A DNA stretch of 64,000 nucleotides from Odiellus spinosus. Lineage: Eukaryota; Arthropoda; Arachnida; Opiliones; Phalangiidae. The stretch lies in the NCBI GenBank assembly GCA_963920705.1, contig OY987225.1:3670501-3734500 (forward strand), written 5' to 3'. The notes under the pieces are model-generated. The model searched no databases. It saw nothing but the letters and a program-made list of their open reading frames with translations, and was not told the DNA's origin. Position 1 is the first letter of the stretch; each line of letters begins with the position of its first letter. The position numbers were made by a program, and so were the translations under genes. Shown here piece after piece: positions 13,561 through 28,800 of the stretch.

Positions 13561-16500
13561 TTCATTTTTCAATTGAACCTTTTTCATTTTTCAATTGAAC
13601 CTTTTTCATTTTTCAATTGAACCTTTTTCATTTTTCAATTGAACCTTTTTCATTTTTCAATTGAACCTTTTTCATTTTTCAATTGAACCTTTTTCATTTT
13701 TCAATTGAACCTTTTTCATTTTTCAATTGAACCTTTTTCATTTTTCAATTGAACCTTTTTCATTTTTCAAATGAAACTTTTTCATTTTTCAAATGAAACT
13801 TTTTCATTTTTCAAATGAAACTTTTTCATTTTTCAAATGAAACTTTTTCATTTTTCAAATGAAACTTTTTCATTTTTCAAATGAAACTTTTTCATTTTTC
13901 AAATGAAACTTTTTCATTTTTCAAATGAAACTTTTTCATTTTTCAAATGAAACTTTTTCATTTTTCAAATGAAACTTTTTCATTTTTCAAATGAAACTTT
14001 TTCATTTTTCAAATGAAACTTTTTCATTTTTCAAATGAAACTTTTTCATTTTTCAAATGAAACTTTTTCATTTTTCAAATGAAACTTTTTCATTTTTCAA
14101 ATGAAACTTTTTCATTTTTCAAATGAAACTTTTTCATTTTTCAAATGAAACTTTTTCATTTTTCAAATGAAACTTTTTCATTTTTCAAATGAAACTTTTT
14201 CATTTTTCAAATGAAACTTTTTCATTTTTCAAATGAAACTTTTTCATTTTTCAAATGAAACTTTTTCATTTTTCAAATGAAACTTTTTCATTTTTCAAAT
14301 GAAACTTTTTCATTTTTCAAATGAAACTTTTTCATTTTTCAAATGAAACTTTTTCATTTTTCAAATGAAACTTTTTCATTTTTCAAATGAAACTTTTTCA
14401 TTTTTCAAATGAAACTTTTTCATTTTTCAAATGAAACTTTTTCATTTTTCAAATGAAACTTTTTCATTTTTCAAATGAAACTTTTTCATTTTTCAAATGA
14501 AACTTTTTCATTTTTCAAATGAAACTTTTTCATTTTTCAAATGAAACTTTTTCATTTTTCAATTGAACCTTTTTCATTTTTCAAATGAAACTTTTTCATT
14601 TTTCAAATGAAAGTTTTTCATTTTTCAAATGAAACTTTTTCATTTTTCAATTGAACCATTTTCATTTTTCAAATGAAACTTTTTCATTTTTCAATTGAAA
14701 CTTTTTCATTTTTCAATTGAAACTTTTTCATTTTTCAATTGAAACTTTTTCATTTTTCAATTGAACCTTTTTCATTTTTCAATTGAACCTATTTTTCAAT
14801 TGAACCTTTTCATTTTTCAATTGAACCATTTTCATTTTTCAAATGAAACTTTCATTTTTCAATTGAAACTTTTTCATTTTTCAATTGAAACTTTTTCATT
14901 TTTCAATTGAAACTTTTTCATTTTTCAATTGAACCTTTTTCATTTTTCAATTGAACCTTTTTATTTTTCAATTGAACCTTTTCATTTTTCAATTGAACTT
15001 TTTCATTTTTCAATTGAACCTTTTTCATTTTTCAATTGAACCTTTTTCATTTTTCAATTGAACCTTTTCATTTTTCAATTGAACCTTTTTCATTTTTCAA
15101 TTGAACCTTTTTCATTTTTCAATTGAACCTTTTTCATTTTTCAATTGAACCTTTTTCATTTTTCAATTGAACCTTTTTCATTTTTCAATTGAACCTTTTT
15201 CATTTTTCAATTGAACCTTTTTCATTTTTCAAATGAAACTTTTTCATTTTTCAAATGAAACTTTTTCATTTTTCAAATGAAACTTTTTCATTTTTCAATT
15301 GAAACTTTTTCATTTTTCAATTGAACCTTTTTCATTTTTCAAATGAAACTTTTTCATTTTTCAATTGAACCTTTTTCATTTTTCAATTGAACCTTTTTCA
15401 TTTTTCAATTGAACCTTTTTCATTTTTCATATGAAACTTTTTCATTTTTCAATTGAAACTTTTTCATTTTTCAATTGAACCTTTTTCATTTTTCAATTGA
15501 AACTTTTTCATTTTTCAATTGAACCTTTTTCATTTTTCAAATGAAACTTTTTCATTTTTCAAATGAAACTTTTTCATTTTTCAAATGAAACTTTTTCATT
15601 TTTCAAATGAAACTTTTTCATTTTTCAAATGAAACTTTTTCATTTTTCAAATGAAACTTTTTCATTTTTCAAATGAAACTTTTTCATTTTTCAAATGAAA
15701 CTTTTTCATTTTTCAAATGAAACTTTTTCATTTTTCAAATGAAACTTTTTCATTTTTCAAATGAACTTTTTCATTTTTCAATTGAACCTTTTTCATTTTT
15801 CAATTGAACCTTTTCATTTTTCAATTGAACCTTTTTCATTTTTCAATTGAACCTTTTTCATTTTTCAATTGAACCTTTTTCATTTTTCAATTGAACCTTT
15901 TTCATTTTTCAATTGAACCTTTTTCATTTTTCAATTGAACCTTTTTCATTTTTCAAATGAAACTTTTTCATTTTTCAAATGAAACTTTTTCATTTTTCAA
16001 ATGAAACTTTTTCATTTTTCAAATGAAACTTCATTTTTCAAATGAAACTTTTTCATTTTTCAATTGAAACTTTTTCATTTTTCAATTGAACCTTTTTCAT
16101 TTTTCAATTGAACCTTTTTCATTTTTCAAATGAAACTTTTTCATTTTTCAATTGAACCTTTTTCATTTTTCAATTGAACCTTTTTCATTTTTCAATTGAA
16201 CCTTTTTCATTTTTCAAATGAATCTTTTTCATTTTTCAATTGAAACTTTTTCATTTTTCAATTGAACCTTTTTCATTTTTCAATTGAAACTTTTTCATTT
16301 TTCAATTGAACCTTTTTCATTTTTCAAATGAAACTTTTTCATTTTTCAAATGAAACTTTTTCATTTTTCAAATGAAACTTTTTCATTTTTCAAATGAAAC
16401 TTTTTCATTTTTCAAATGAAACTTTTTCATTTTTCAAATGAAACTTTTTCATTTTTCAAATGAAACTTTTTCATTTTTCAAATGAAACTTTTTCATTTTT

Positions 16501-17845
16501 CAAATGAAACTTTTTCATTTTTCAAATGAAACTTTTTCATTTTTCAAATGAACTTTTTCATTTTTCAAATGAACTTTTTCATTTTTCAAATGAAACTTTT
16601 TCATTTTTCAAATGAAACTTTTTCATTTTTCAAATGAAACTTTTTCATTTTTCAAATGAAACTTTTTCATTTTTCAAATGAAACTTTTTCATTTTTCAAA
16701 TGAAACTTTTTCATTTTTCAAATGAAACTTTTTCATTTTTCAAATGAAACTTTTTCATTTTTCAAATGAAACTTTTTCATTTTTCAAATGAAACTTTTTC
16801 ATTTTTCAAATGAAACTTTTTCATTTTTCAAATGAAACTTTTTCATTTTTCAAATGAAACTTTTTCATTTTTCAAATGAAACTTTTTCATTTTTCAAATG
16901 AAACTTTTTCATTTTTCAAATGAAACTTTTTCATTTTTCAAATGAAACTTTTTCATTTTTCAAATGAAACTTTTTCATTTTTCAATTGAACCTTTTTCAT
17001 TTTTCAATTGAATCTTTTTCATTTTTCGAACGAATCTTTTTCATTTTTCGAACGAAACTTTTTCATTTTTCGAACGAAACTTTTTCATTTTTCGAACGAA
17101 ACTTTTTCATTTTTCGAACGAAACTTTTTCATTTTTCGAACGAAACTTTTTCATTTTTCGAACGAAACTTTTTCATTTTTCGAACGAAACTTTTTCATTT
17201 TTCGAACGAAACTTTTTCATTTTTCGAACGAAACTTTTTCATTTTTCGAACGAAACTTTTTCATTTTTCGAACGAAACTTTTTCATTTTTCGAACGAAAC
17301 TTTTTCATTTTTCGAACGAAACTTTTTCATTTTTCGAACGAAACTTTTTCATTTTTCGAACGAAACTTTTTCATTTTTCGAACGAAACTTTTTCATTTTT
17401 CGAACGAAACTTTTTCATTTTTCGAACGAAACTTTTTCATTTTTCGAACGAAACTTTTTCATTTTTCAATTGAACCTTTTTCATTTTTCGAATGAAACTT
17501 TTTCATATTTCGAACGAAACTTTTTCATTTTTCAATTGAACCTTTTTCATTTTTCGAATGAAACTTTTTCATTTTTCGAACGAAACTTTTTCATTTTTCA
17601 ATTGAACCTTTTTCATTTTTCGAATGAAACTTTTTCATTTTTCGAATGAAACTTTTTCATTTTTCAAATGAAACTTTTTCATTTTTCAAATGAAACTTTT
17701 TCATTTTTCAAATGAAACTTTTTCATTTTTCATATGAAACTTTTTCATTTTTCAAATGAAACTTTTTCATTTTTCAAATGAAACTTTTTCATTTTTCAAA
17801 TGAAACTTTTTCATTTTTCAAATGAAACTTTTTCATTTTTCAAAT

Positions 17846-20800
17846 GAACTTTTTCATTTTTCAATTGAACCTTTTTCATTTTTCAATTGAACCTTTTTCA
17901 TTTTTCAATTGAACCTTTTCATTTTTCAATTGAACCTTTTTCATTTTTCAATTGAACCTTTTTCATTTTTCAATTGAACCTTTTTCATTTTTCAATTGAA
18001 CCTTTTTCATTTTTCAATTGAACCTTTTTCATTTTTCAAATGAAACTTTTTCATTTTTCAAATGAAACTTTTTCATTTTTCAAATGAAACTTTTTCATTT
18101 TTCAAATGAAACTTTTTCATTTTTCAATTGAAACTTTTTCATTTTTCAATTGAACCTTTTTCATTTTTCAAATGAAACTTTTTCATTTTTCAATTGAACC
18201 TTTTTCATTTTTCAATTGAACCTTTTTCATTTTTCAATTGAACCTTTTTCATTTTTCAAATGAAACTTTTTCATTTTTCAATTGAAACTTTTTCATTTTT
18301 CAATTGAACCTTTTTCATTTTTCAATTGAAACTTTTTCATTTTTCAATTGAACCTTTTTCATTTTTCAAATGAAACTTTTTCATTTTTCAAATGAAACTT
18401 TTTCATTTTTCAAATGAAACTTTTTCATTTTTCAAATGAAACTTTTTCATTTTTCAAATGAAACTTTTTCATTTTTCAAATGAAACTTTTTCATTTTTCA
18501 AATGAAACTTTTTCATTTTTCAAATGAAACTTTTTCATTTTTCAAATGAAACTTTTTCATTTTTCAAATGAAACTTTTTCATTTTTCAAATGAAACTTTT
18601 TCATTTTTCAAATGAAACTTTTTCATTTTTCAAATGAAACTTTTTCATTTTTCAAATGAACTTTTTCATTTTTCAATTGAACCTTTTTCATTTTTCAATT
18701 GAACCTTTTCATTTTTCAATTGAACCTTTTTCATTTTTCAATTGAACCTTTTTCATTTTTCAATTGAACCTTTTTCATTTTTCAATTGAACCTTTTTCAT
18801 TTTTCAATTGAACCTTTTTCATTTTTCAATTGAACCTTTTTCATTTTTCAAATGAAACTTTTTCATTTTTCAAATGAAACTTTTTCATTTTTCAAATGAA
18901 ACTTTTTCATTTTTCAAATGAAACTTCATTTTTCAAATGAAACTTTTTCATTTTTCAATTGAAACTTTTTCATTTTTCAATTGAACCTTTTTCATTTTTC
19001 AATTGAACCTTTTTCATTTTTCAAATGAAACTTTTTCATTTTTCAATTGAACCTTTTTCATTTTTCAATTGAACCTTTTTCATTTTTCAATTGAACCTTT
19101 TTCATTTTTCAAATGAATCTTTTTCATTTTTCAATTGAAACTTTTTCATTTTTCAATTGAACCTTTTTCATTTTTCAATTGAAACTTTTTCATTTTTCAA
19201 TTGAACCTTTTTCATTTTTCAAATGAAACTTTTTCATTTTTCAAATGAAACTTTTTCATTTTTCAAATGAAACTTTTTCATTTTTCAAATGAAACTTTTT
19301 CATTTTTCAAATGAAACTTTTTCATTTTTCAAATGAAACTTTTTCATTTTTCAAATGAAACTTTTTCATTTTTCAAATGAAACTTTTTCATTTTTCAAAT
19401 GAAACTTTTTCATTTTTCAAATGAAACTTTTTCATTTTTCAAATGAAACTTTTTCATTTTTCAAATGAAACTTTTTCATTTTTCAAATGAAACTTTTTCA
19501 TTTTTCAAATGAAACTTTTTCATTTTTCAAATGAACTTTTTCATTTTTCAATTGAACCTTTTTCATTTTTCAATTGAACCTTTTCATTTTTCAATTGAAC
19601 CTTTTTCATTTTTCAATTGAACCTTTTTCATTTTTCAATTGAACCTTTTTCATTTTTCAATTGAACCTTTTTCATTTTTCAATTGAACCTTTTTCATTTT
19701 TCAATTGAACCTTTTTCATTTTTCAAATGAAACTTTTTCATTTTTCAAATGAAACTTTTTCATTTTTCAAATGAAACTTTTTCATTTTTCAAATGAAACT
19801 TCATTTTTCAAATGAAACTTTTTCATTTTTCAATTGAAACTTTTTCATTTTTCAATTGAACCTTTTTCATTTTTCAATTGAACCTTTTTCATTTTTCAAA
19901 TGAAACTTTTTCATTTTTCAATTGAAACTTTTTCATTTTTCAATTGAACCTTTTTCATTTTTCAATTGAAACTTTTTCATTTTTCAATTGAACCTTTTTC
20001 ATTTTTCAAATGAAACTTTTTCATTTTTCAAATGAAACTTTTTCATTTTTCAAATGAAACTTTTTCATTTTTCAAATGAAACTTTTTCATTTTTCAAATG
20101 AAACTTTTTCATTTTTCAAATGAAACTTTTTCATTTTTCAAATGAAACTTTTTCATTTTTCAAATGAAACTTTTTCATTTTTCAAATGAAACTTTTTCAT
20201 TTTTCAAATGAAACTTTTTCATTTTTCAAATGAAACTTTTTCATTTTTCAAATGAAACTTTTTCATTTTTCAAATGAAACTTTTTCATTTTTCAAATGAA
20301 CTTTTTCATTTTTCAATTGAACCTTTTTCATTTTTCAATTGAACCTTTTCATTTTTCAATTGAACCTTTTTCATTTTTCAATTGAACCTTTTTCATTTTT
20401 CAATTGAACCTTTTTCATTTTTCAATTGAACCTTTTTCATTTTTCAATTGAACCTTTTTCATTTTTCAATTGAACCTTTTTCATTTTTCAAATGAAACTT
20501 TTTCATTTTTCAAATGAAACTTTTTCATTTTTCAAATGAAACTTTTTCATTTTTCAAATGAAACTTCATTTTTCAAATGAAACTTTTTCATTTTTCAATT
20601 GAAACTTTTTCATTTTTCAATTGAACCTTTTTCATTTTTCAATTGAACCTTTTTCATTTTTCAAATGAAACTTTTTCATTTTTCAATTGAACCTTTTTCA
20701 TTTTTCAATTGAACCTTTTTCATTTTTCAATTGAACCTTTTTCATTTTTCAAATGAATCTTTTTCATTTTTCAATTGAAACTTTTTCATTTTTCAATTGA

Positions 20801-22463
20801 ACCTTTTTCATTTTTCAATTGAAACTTTTTCATTTTTCAATTGAACCTTTTTCATTTTTCAAATGAAACTTTTTCATTTTTCAAATGAAACTTTTTCATT
20901 TTTCAAATGAAACTTTTTCATTTTTCAAATGAAACTTTTTCATTTTTCAAATGAAACTTTTTCATTTTTCAAATGAAACTTTTTCATTTTTCAAATGAAA
21001 CTTTTTCATTTTTCAAATGAAACTTTTTCATTTTTCAAATGAAACTTTTTCATTTTTCAAATGAAACTTTTTCATTTTTCAAATGAAACTTTTTCATTTT
21101 TCAAATGAAACTTTTTCATTTTTCAAATGAAACTTTTTCATTTTTCAAATGAAACTTTTTCATTTTTCAAATGAACTTTTTCATTTTTCAATTGAACCTT
21201 TTTCATTTTTCAATTGAACCTTTTCATTTTTCAATTGAACCTTTTTCATTTTTCAATTGAACCTTTTTCATTTTTCAATTGAACCTTTTTCATTTTTCAA
21301 TTGAACCTTTTTCATTTTTCAATTGAACCTTTTTCATTTTTCAATTGAACCTTTTTCATTTTTCAAATGAAACTTTTTCATTTTTCAAATGAAACTTTTT
21401 CATTTTTCAAATGAAACTTTTTCATTTTTCAAATGAAACTTCATTTTTCAAATGAAACTTTTTCATTTTTCAATTGAAACTTTTTCATTTTTCAATTGAA
21501 CCTTTTTCATTTTTCAATTGAACCTTTTTCATTTTTCAAATGAAACTTTTTCATTTTTCAATTGAACCTTTTTCATTTTTCAATTGAACCTTTTTCATTT
21601 TTCAATTGAACCTTTTTCATTTTTCAAATGAATCTTTTTCATTTTTCAATTGAAACTTTTTCATTTTTCAATTGAACCTTTTTCATTTTTCAATTGAAAC
21701 TTTTTCATTTTTCAATTGAACCTTTTTCATTTTTCAAATGAAACTTTTTCATTTTTCAAATGAAACTTTTTCATTTTTCAAATGAAACTTTTTCATTTTT
21801 CAAATGAAACTTTTTCATTTTTCAAATGAAACTTTTTCATTTTTCAAATGAAACTTTTTCATTTTTCAAATGAAACTTTTTCATTTTTCAAATGAAACTT
21901 TTTCATTTTTCAAATGAAACTTTTTCATTTTTCAAATGAAACTTTTTCATTTTTCAAATGAAACTTTTTCATTTTTCAAATGAAACTTTTTCATTTTTCA
22001 AATGAAACTTTTTCATTTTTCAAATGAAACTTTTTCATTTTTCAAATGAAACTTTTTCATTTTTCAAATGAAACTTTTTCATTTTTCAAATGAAACTTTT
22101 TCATTTTTCAAATGAAACTTTTTCATTTTTCAAATGAAACTTTTTCATTTTTCAAATGAAACTTTTTCATTTTTCAAATGAAACTTTTTCATTTTTCAAA
22201 TGAAACTTTTTCATTTTTCAAATGAAACTTTTTCATTTTTCAAATGAAACTTTTTCATTTTTCAAATGAAACTTTTTCATTTTTCAAATGAAACTTTTTC
22301 ATTTTTCAAATGAAACTTTTTCATTTTTCAAATGAAACTTTTTCATTTTTCAAATGAAACTTTTTCATTTTTCAAATGAAACTTTTTCATTTTTCAAATG
22401 AAACTTTTTCATTTTTCAAATGAAACTTTTTCATTTTTCAAATGAAACTTTTTCATTTTTCAA
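17846..22463. repeat. 0.77-0.88-kb higher-order repeat, five tandem copies
   Basis: The marker GAACTTTTTC followed by AATTG monomers recurs at 17846, 18658, 19533, 20298 and 21173, giving periods of 812, 875, 765 and 875 bp. The 875 and 765 bp forms differ by exactly five monomers. The 812 bp copy fits 875 minus three monomers plus the 3 bp missing from the 19-bp monomer. Single relatives of the cassette sit near 4095, 7035, 15763 and 38301. Confidence 0.88.
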
Positions 22464-24400
22464 TTGAACCTTTTTCATTTTTCAATTGAACCTTTTTCAT
22501 TTTTCGAACGAAACTTTTTCATTTTTCGAACGAAACTTTTTCATTTTTCGAACGAAACTTTTTCATTTTTCGAACGAAACTTTTTCATTTTTCGAACGAA
22601 ACTTTTTCATTTTTCGAACGAAACTTTTTCATTTTTCGAACGAAACTTTTTCATTTTTCGAACGAAACTTTTTCATTTTTCGAACGAAACTTTTTCATTT
22701 TTCGAACGAAACTTTTTCATTTTTCGAACGAAACTTTTTCATTTTTCGAACGAAACTTTTTCATTTTTCGAACGAAACTTTTTCATTTTTCGAACGAAAC
22801 TTTTTCATTTTTCGAACGAAACTTTTTCATTTTTCGAACGAAACTTTTTCATTTTTCGAACGAAACTTTTTCATTTTTCGAACGAAACTTTTTCATTTTT
22901 CGAACGAAACTTTTTCATTTTTCGAACGAAACTTTTTCATTTTTCAATTGAACCTTTTTCATTTTTCGAACGAAACTTTTTCATTTTTCGAACGAAACTT
23001 TTTCATTTTTCAATTGAACCTTTTTCATTTTTCGAACGAAACTTTTTCATTTTTCGAACGAAACTTTTTCATTTTTCAATTGAACCTTTTTCATTTTTCG
23101 AATGAAACTTTTTCATTTTTCGAATGAAACTTTTTCATTTTTCAAATGAAACTTTTTCATTTTTCAAATGAAACTTTTTCATTTTTCAAATGAAACTTTT
23201 TCATTTTTCATATGAAACTTTTTCATTTTTCAAATGAAACTTTTTCATTTTTCAAATGAAACTTTTTCATTTTTCAAATGAAACTTTTTCATTTTTCAAT
23301 TGAACCATTTTCATTTTTCAAATGAAGCTTTTTCATTTTTCAATTGAAACTTTTTCATTTTTCAATTGAAACTTTTTCATTTTTCAATTGAAACTTTTTC
23401 ATTTTTCAATTGAACCTTTTTCATTTTTCAATTGAACCTTTTTATTTTTCAATTGAACCTTTTCATTTTTCAATTGTACCTTTTTCATTTTTCAATTGAA
23501 CCTTTTTCATTTTCAATTGAACCTTTTTCATTTTTCTTTTGAACCTTTTTCATTTTTCAATTGAACCTTTTTCATTTTTCAAATGAAACTTTTTCATTTT
23601 TCAAATGAAACTTTTTCATTTTTCAAATGAAACTTTTTCATTTTTCAAATAAACTTTTTCATTTTTCAAATGAAACTTTTTCATTTTTCAATTGAAACTT
23701 TTTCATTTTTCAATTGAAACTTTTTCATTTTTCAAATGAAACTTTTTCATTTTTCAATTGAACCTTTTTCATTTTTCAATTGAACCTTTTTCATTTTTCA
23801 AACGAAACTTTTTCATTTTTCGAACGAAACTTTTTCATTTTTCGAACGAAACTTTTTCATTTTTCGAACGAAACTTTTTCATTTTTCGAACGAAACTTTT
23901 TCATTTTTCGAACGAAACTTTTTCATTTTTCGAACGAAACTTTTTCATTTTTCGAACGAAACTTTTTCATTTTTCGAACGAAACTTTTTCATTTTTCGAA
24001 CGAAACTTTTTCATTTTTCGAACGAAACTTTTTCATTTTTCGAACGAAACTTTTTCATTTTTCGAACGAAACTTTTTCATTTTTCGAACGAAACTTTTTC
24101 ATTTTTCGAACGAAACTTTTTCATTTTTCGAACGAAACTTTTTCATTTTTCGAACGAAACTTTTTCATTTTTCGAACGAAACTTTTTCATTTTTCGAACG
24201 AAACTTTTTCATTTTTCGAACGAAACTTTTTCATTTTTCGAACGAAACTTTTTCATTTTTCGAACGAAACTTTTTCATTTTTCGAACGAAACTTTTTCAT
24301 TTTTCGAACGAAACTTTTTCATTTTTCAATTGAACCTTTTTCATTTTTCAATTGAACCTTTTTCATTTTTCAATTAATTGAACCTTTTTCATTTTTCAAA
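22464..24400. repeat. Dispersed copies of the 1.3-1.6-kb repeat and of the AATTAATTG cassette
   Basis: 22464-23757 repeats the C-block/CATATG/GAAGC/TTGTACC/AAATAAAC order seen at 8392-12845. It is followed by a second copy of the 12846-type block, with the CAATTAATTG marker at 24371. Confidence 0.85.
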
Positions 24401-27400
24401 TGAAACTTTTTCATTTTTCAAATGAAAATTTTTCATTTTTCAAATGAAACTTTTTCATTTTTCAAATGAAACTTCATTTTTCAAATGAATTTTTTTCATT
24501 TTTCAAATGAAACTTTTTCATTTTTCAAATGAAACTTTTTCATCTTTCAAATGAAACTTTTTCATTTTTCAATTGAACCTTTTTCATTTTTCAATTGAAC
24601 CTTTTTCATTTTTCAATTGAACCTTTTTCATTTTTCAATTGAACCTTTTTCATTTTTCAATTGAACCTTTTTCATTTTTCAATTGAACCTTTTTCATTTT
24701 TCAATTGAACCTTTTTCATTTTTCAATTGAACCTTTTTCATTTTTCAATTGAACCTTTTTCATTTTTCAAATGAAACTTTTTCATTTTTCAAATGAAACT
24801 TTTTCATTTTTCAAATGAAACTTTTTCATTTTTCAAATGAAACTTTTTCATTTTTCAAATGAAACTTTTTCATTTTTCAAATGAAACTTTTTCATTTTTC
24901 AAATGAAACTTTTTCATTTTTCAAATGAAACTTTTTCATTTTTCAAATGAAACTTTTTCATTTTTCAAATGAAACTTTTTCATTTTTCAAATGAAACTTT
25001 TTCATTTTTCAAATGAAACTTTTTCATTTTTCAAATGAAACTTTTTCATTTTTCAAATGAAACTTTTTCATTTTTCAAATGAAACTTTTTCATTTTTCAA
25101 ATGAAACTTTTTCATTTTTCAAATGAAACTTTTTCATTTTTCAAATGAAACTTTTTCATTTTTCAAATGAAACTTTTTCATTTTTCAAATGAAACTTTTT
25201 CATTTTTCAAATGAAACTTTTTCATTTTTCAAATGAAACTTTTTCATTTTTCAAATGAAACTTTTTCATTTTTCAAATGAAACTTTTTCATTTTTCAAAT
25301 GAAACTTTTTCATTTTTCAAATGAAACTTTTTCATTTTTCAAATGAAACTTTTTCATTTTTCAAATGAAACTTTTTCATTTTTCAAATGAAACTTTTTCA
25401 TTTTTCAAATGAAACTTTTTCATTTTTCAAATGAAACTTTTTCATTTTTCAATTGAACCTTTTTCATTTTTCAAATGAAACTTTTTCATTTTTCAAATGA
25501 AACTTTTTCATTTTTCAAATGAAACTTTTTCATTTTTCAAATGAAACTTTTTCATTTTTCAAATGAAACTTTTTCATTTTTCAAATGAAACTTTTTCATT
25601 TTTCAAATGAAACTTTTTCATTTTTCAAATGAAACTTTTTCATTTTTCAAATGAAACTTTTTCATTTTTCAAATGAAACTTTTTCATTTTTCAAATGAAA
25701 CTTTTTCATTTTTCAAATGAAACTTTTTCATTTTTCAAATGAAACTTTTTCATTTTTCAAATGAAACTTTTTCATTTTTCAAATGAAACTTTTTCATTTT
25801 TCAAATGAAACTTTTTCATTTTTCAAATGAAACTTTTTCATTTTTCAAATGAAACTTTTTCATTTTTCAAATGAAACTTTTTCATTTTTCAATTGAACCT
25901 TTTTCATTTTTCAAATGAAACTTTTTCATTTTTCAAATGAAACTTTTTCATTTTTCAAATGAAACTTTTTCATTTTTCAAATGAAACTTTTTCATTTTTC
26001 AAATGAAACTTTTTCATTTTTCAAATGAAACTTTTTCATTTTTCAATTGAAACTTTTTCATTTTTCAATTGAACCTTTTTCATTTTTCAAATGAAACTTT
26101 TTCATTTTTCAATTGAACCTTTTTCATTTTTCAATTGAACCTTTTTCATTTTTCAATTGAAACTTTTTCATTTTTCAAATGAAACTTTTTCATTTTTCAA
26201 ATGAAACTTTTTCATTTTTCAAATGAAACTTTTTCATTTTTCAAATGAAACTTTTTCATTTTTCAAATGAAACTTTTTCATTTTTCAAATGAAACTTTTT
26301 CATTTTTCAAATGAAACTTTTTAATTTTTCAAATGAAACTTTTTCATTTTTCAAATGAAACTTTTTCATTTTTCAAATGAAACTTTTTCATTTTTCAAAT
26401 GAAACTTCATTTTTCAAATGAAACTTCATTTTTCAAATGAAACTTTTTCATTTTTCAAATGAAACTTTTTCATTTTTCAAATGAAACTTTTTCATTTTTC
26501 AATTGAACCTTTTTCATTTTTCAAATGAAACTTTTTCATTTTTCAAATGAAACTTTTTCATTTTTCAAATGAAACTTTTTCATTTTTCAAATGAAACTTT
26601 TTCATTTTTCAAATGAAACTTTTTCATTTTTCAAATGAAACTTTTTCATTTTTCAAATGAAACTTTTTCATTTTTCAAATGAAACTTTTTCATTTTTCAA
26701 ATGAAACTTTTTCATTTTTCAAATGAAACTTTTTCATTTTTCAAATGAAACTTTTTCATTTTTCAAATGAAACTTTTTCATTTTTCAAATGAAACTTTTT
26801 CATTTTTCAAATGAAACTTTTTCATTTTTCAAATGAAACTTCATTTTTCAAATGAAACTTCATTTTTCAAATGAAACTTTTTCATTTTTCAAATGAAACT
26901 TTTTCATTTTTCAAATGAAACTTTTTCATTTTTCAATTGAACCTTTTTCATTTTTCAAATGAAACTTTTTCATTTTTCAAATGAAACTTTTTCATTTTTC
27001 AAATGAAACTTTTTCATTTTTCAAATGAAACTTTTTCATTTTTCAAATGAAACTTTTTCATTTTTCAAATGAAACTTTTTCATTTTTCAAATGAAACTTT
27101 TTCATTTTTCAAATGAAACTTTTTCATTTTTCAAATGAAACTTTTTCATTTTTCAAATGAAACTTTTTCATTTTTCAAATGAAACTTTTTCATTTTTCAA
27201 ATGAAACTTTTTCATTTTTCAAATGAAACTTTTTCATTTTTCAAATGAAACTTTTTCATTTTTCAAATGAAACTTTTTCATTTTTCAAATGAAACTTTTT
27301 CATTTTTCAAATGAAACTTTTTCATTTTTCAAATGAAACTTTTTCATTTTTCAAATGAAACTTCATTTTTCAAATGAAACTTCATTTTTCAAATGAAACT

Positions 27401-27998
27401 TTTTCATTTTTCAAATGAAACTTTTTCATTTTTCAAATGAAACTTTTTCATTTTTCAATTGAACCTTTTTCATTTTTCAAATGAAACTTTTTCATTTTTC
27501 AAATGAAACTTTTTCATTTTTCAAATGAAATTTCATTTTTCAAATGAAACTTCATTTTTCAAATGAAACTTTTTCATTTTTCAAATGAAACTTCATTTTT
27601 CAAATGAAACTTTTTCATTTTTCAAATGAAACTTTTTCATTTTTCAAATGAAACTTTTTCATTTTTCAAATGAAACTTTTTCATTTTTCAAATGAAACTT
27701 TTTCATTTTTCAAATGAAACTTTTTCATTTTTCAAATGAAACTTTTTCATTTTTCAAATGAAACTTTTTCATTTTTCAAATGAAACTTTTTCATTTTTCA
27801 AATGAAACTTTTTCATTTTTCAAATGAAACTTTTTCATTTTTCAAATGAAACTTTTTCATTTTTCAAATGAAACTTTTTCATTTTTCAAATAAACTTTTT
27901 CATTTTTCAAATGAAACTTTTTCATTTTTCAATTGAAACTTTTTCATTTTTCAATTGAAACTTTTTCATTTTTCAAATGAAACTTTTTCATTTTTCAA

Positions 27999-28800
27999 TT
28001 GAACCTTTTTCATTTTTCAATTGAACCTTTTTCATTTTTCAAACGAAACTTTTTCATTTTTCGAACGAAACTTTTTCATTTTTCGAACGAAACTTTTTCA
28101 TTTTTCGAACGAAACTTTTTCATTTTTCGAACGAAACTTTTTCATTTTTCGAACGAAACTTTTTCATTTTTCGAACGAAACTTTTTCATTTTTCGAACGA
28201 AACTTTTTCATTTTTCGAACGAAACTTTTTCATTTTTCGAACGAAACTTTTTCATTTTTCGAACGAAACTTTTTCATTTTTCGAACGAAACTTTTTCATT
28301 TTTCGAACGAAACTTTTTCATTTTTCGAACGAAACTTTTTCATTTTTCGAACGAAACTTTTTCATTTTTCGAACGAAACTTTTTCATTTTTCGAACGAAA
28401 CTTTTTCATTTTTCGAACGAAACTTTTTCATTTTTCGAACGAAACTTTTTCATTTTTCGAACGAAACTTTTTCATTTTTCGAACGAAACTTTTTCATTTT
28501 TCGAACGAAACTTTTTCATTTTTCGAACGAAACTTTTTCATTTTTCAATTGAACCTTTTTCATTTTTCAATTGAACCTTTTTCATTTTTCAATTAATTGA
28601 ACCTTTTTCATTTTTCAAATGAAACTTTTTCATTTTTCAAATGAAAATTTTTCATTTTTCAAATGAAACTTTTTCATTTTTCAAATGAAACTTCATTTTT
28701 CAAATGAATTTTTTTCATTTTTCAAATGAAACTTTTTCATTTTTCAAATGAAACTTTTTCATCTTTCAAATGAAACTTTTTCATTTTTCAATTGAACCTT
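27999..28800. repeat. C block with AATTAATTG exit cassette (copy 3 of 3)
   Basis: B monomers, a C block of about 22 monomers, two B monomers and the CAATTAATTG marker at 28590 repeat the order seen at 12846 and 23758. Confidence 0.85.
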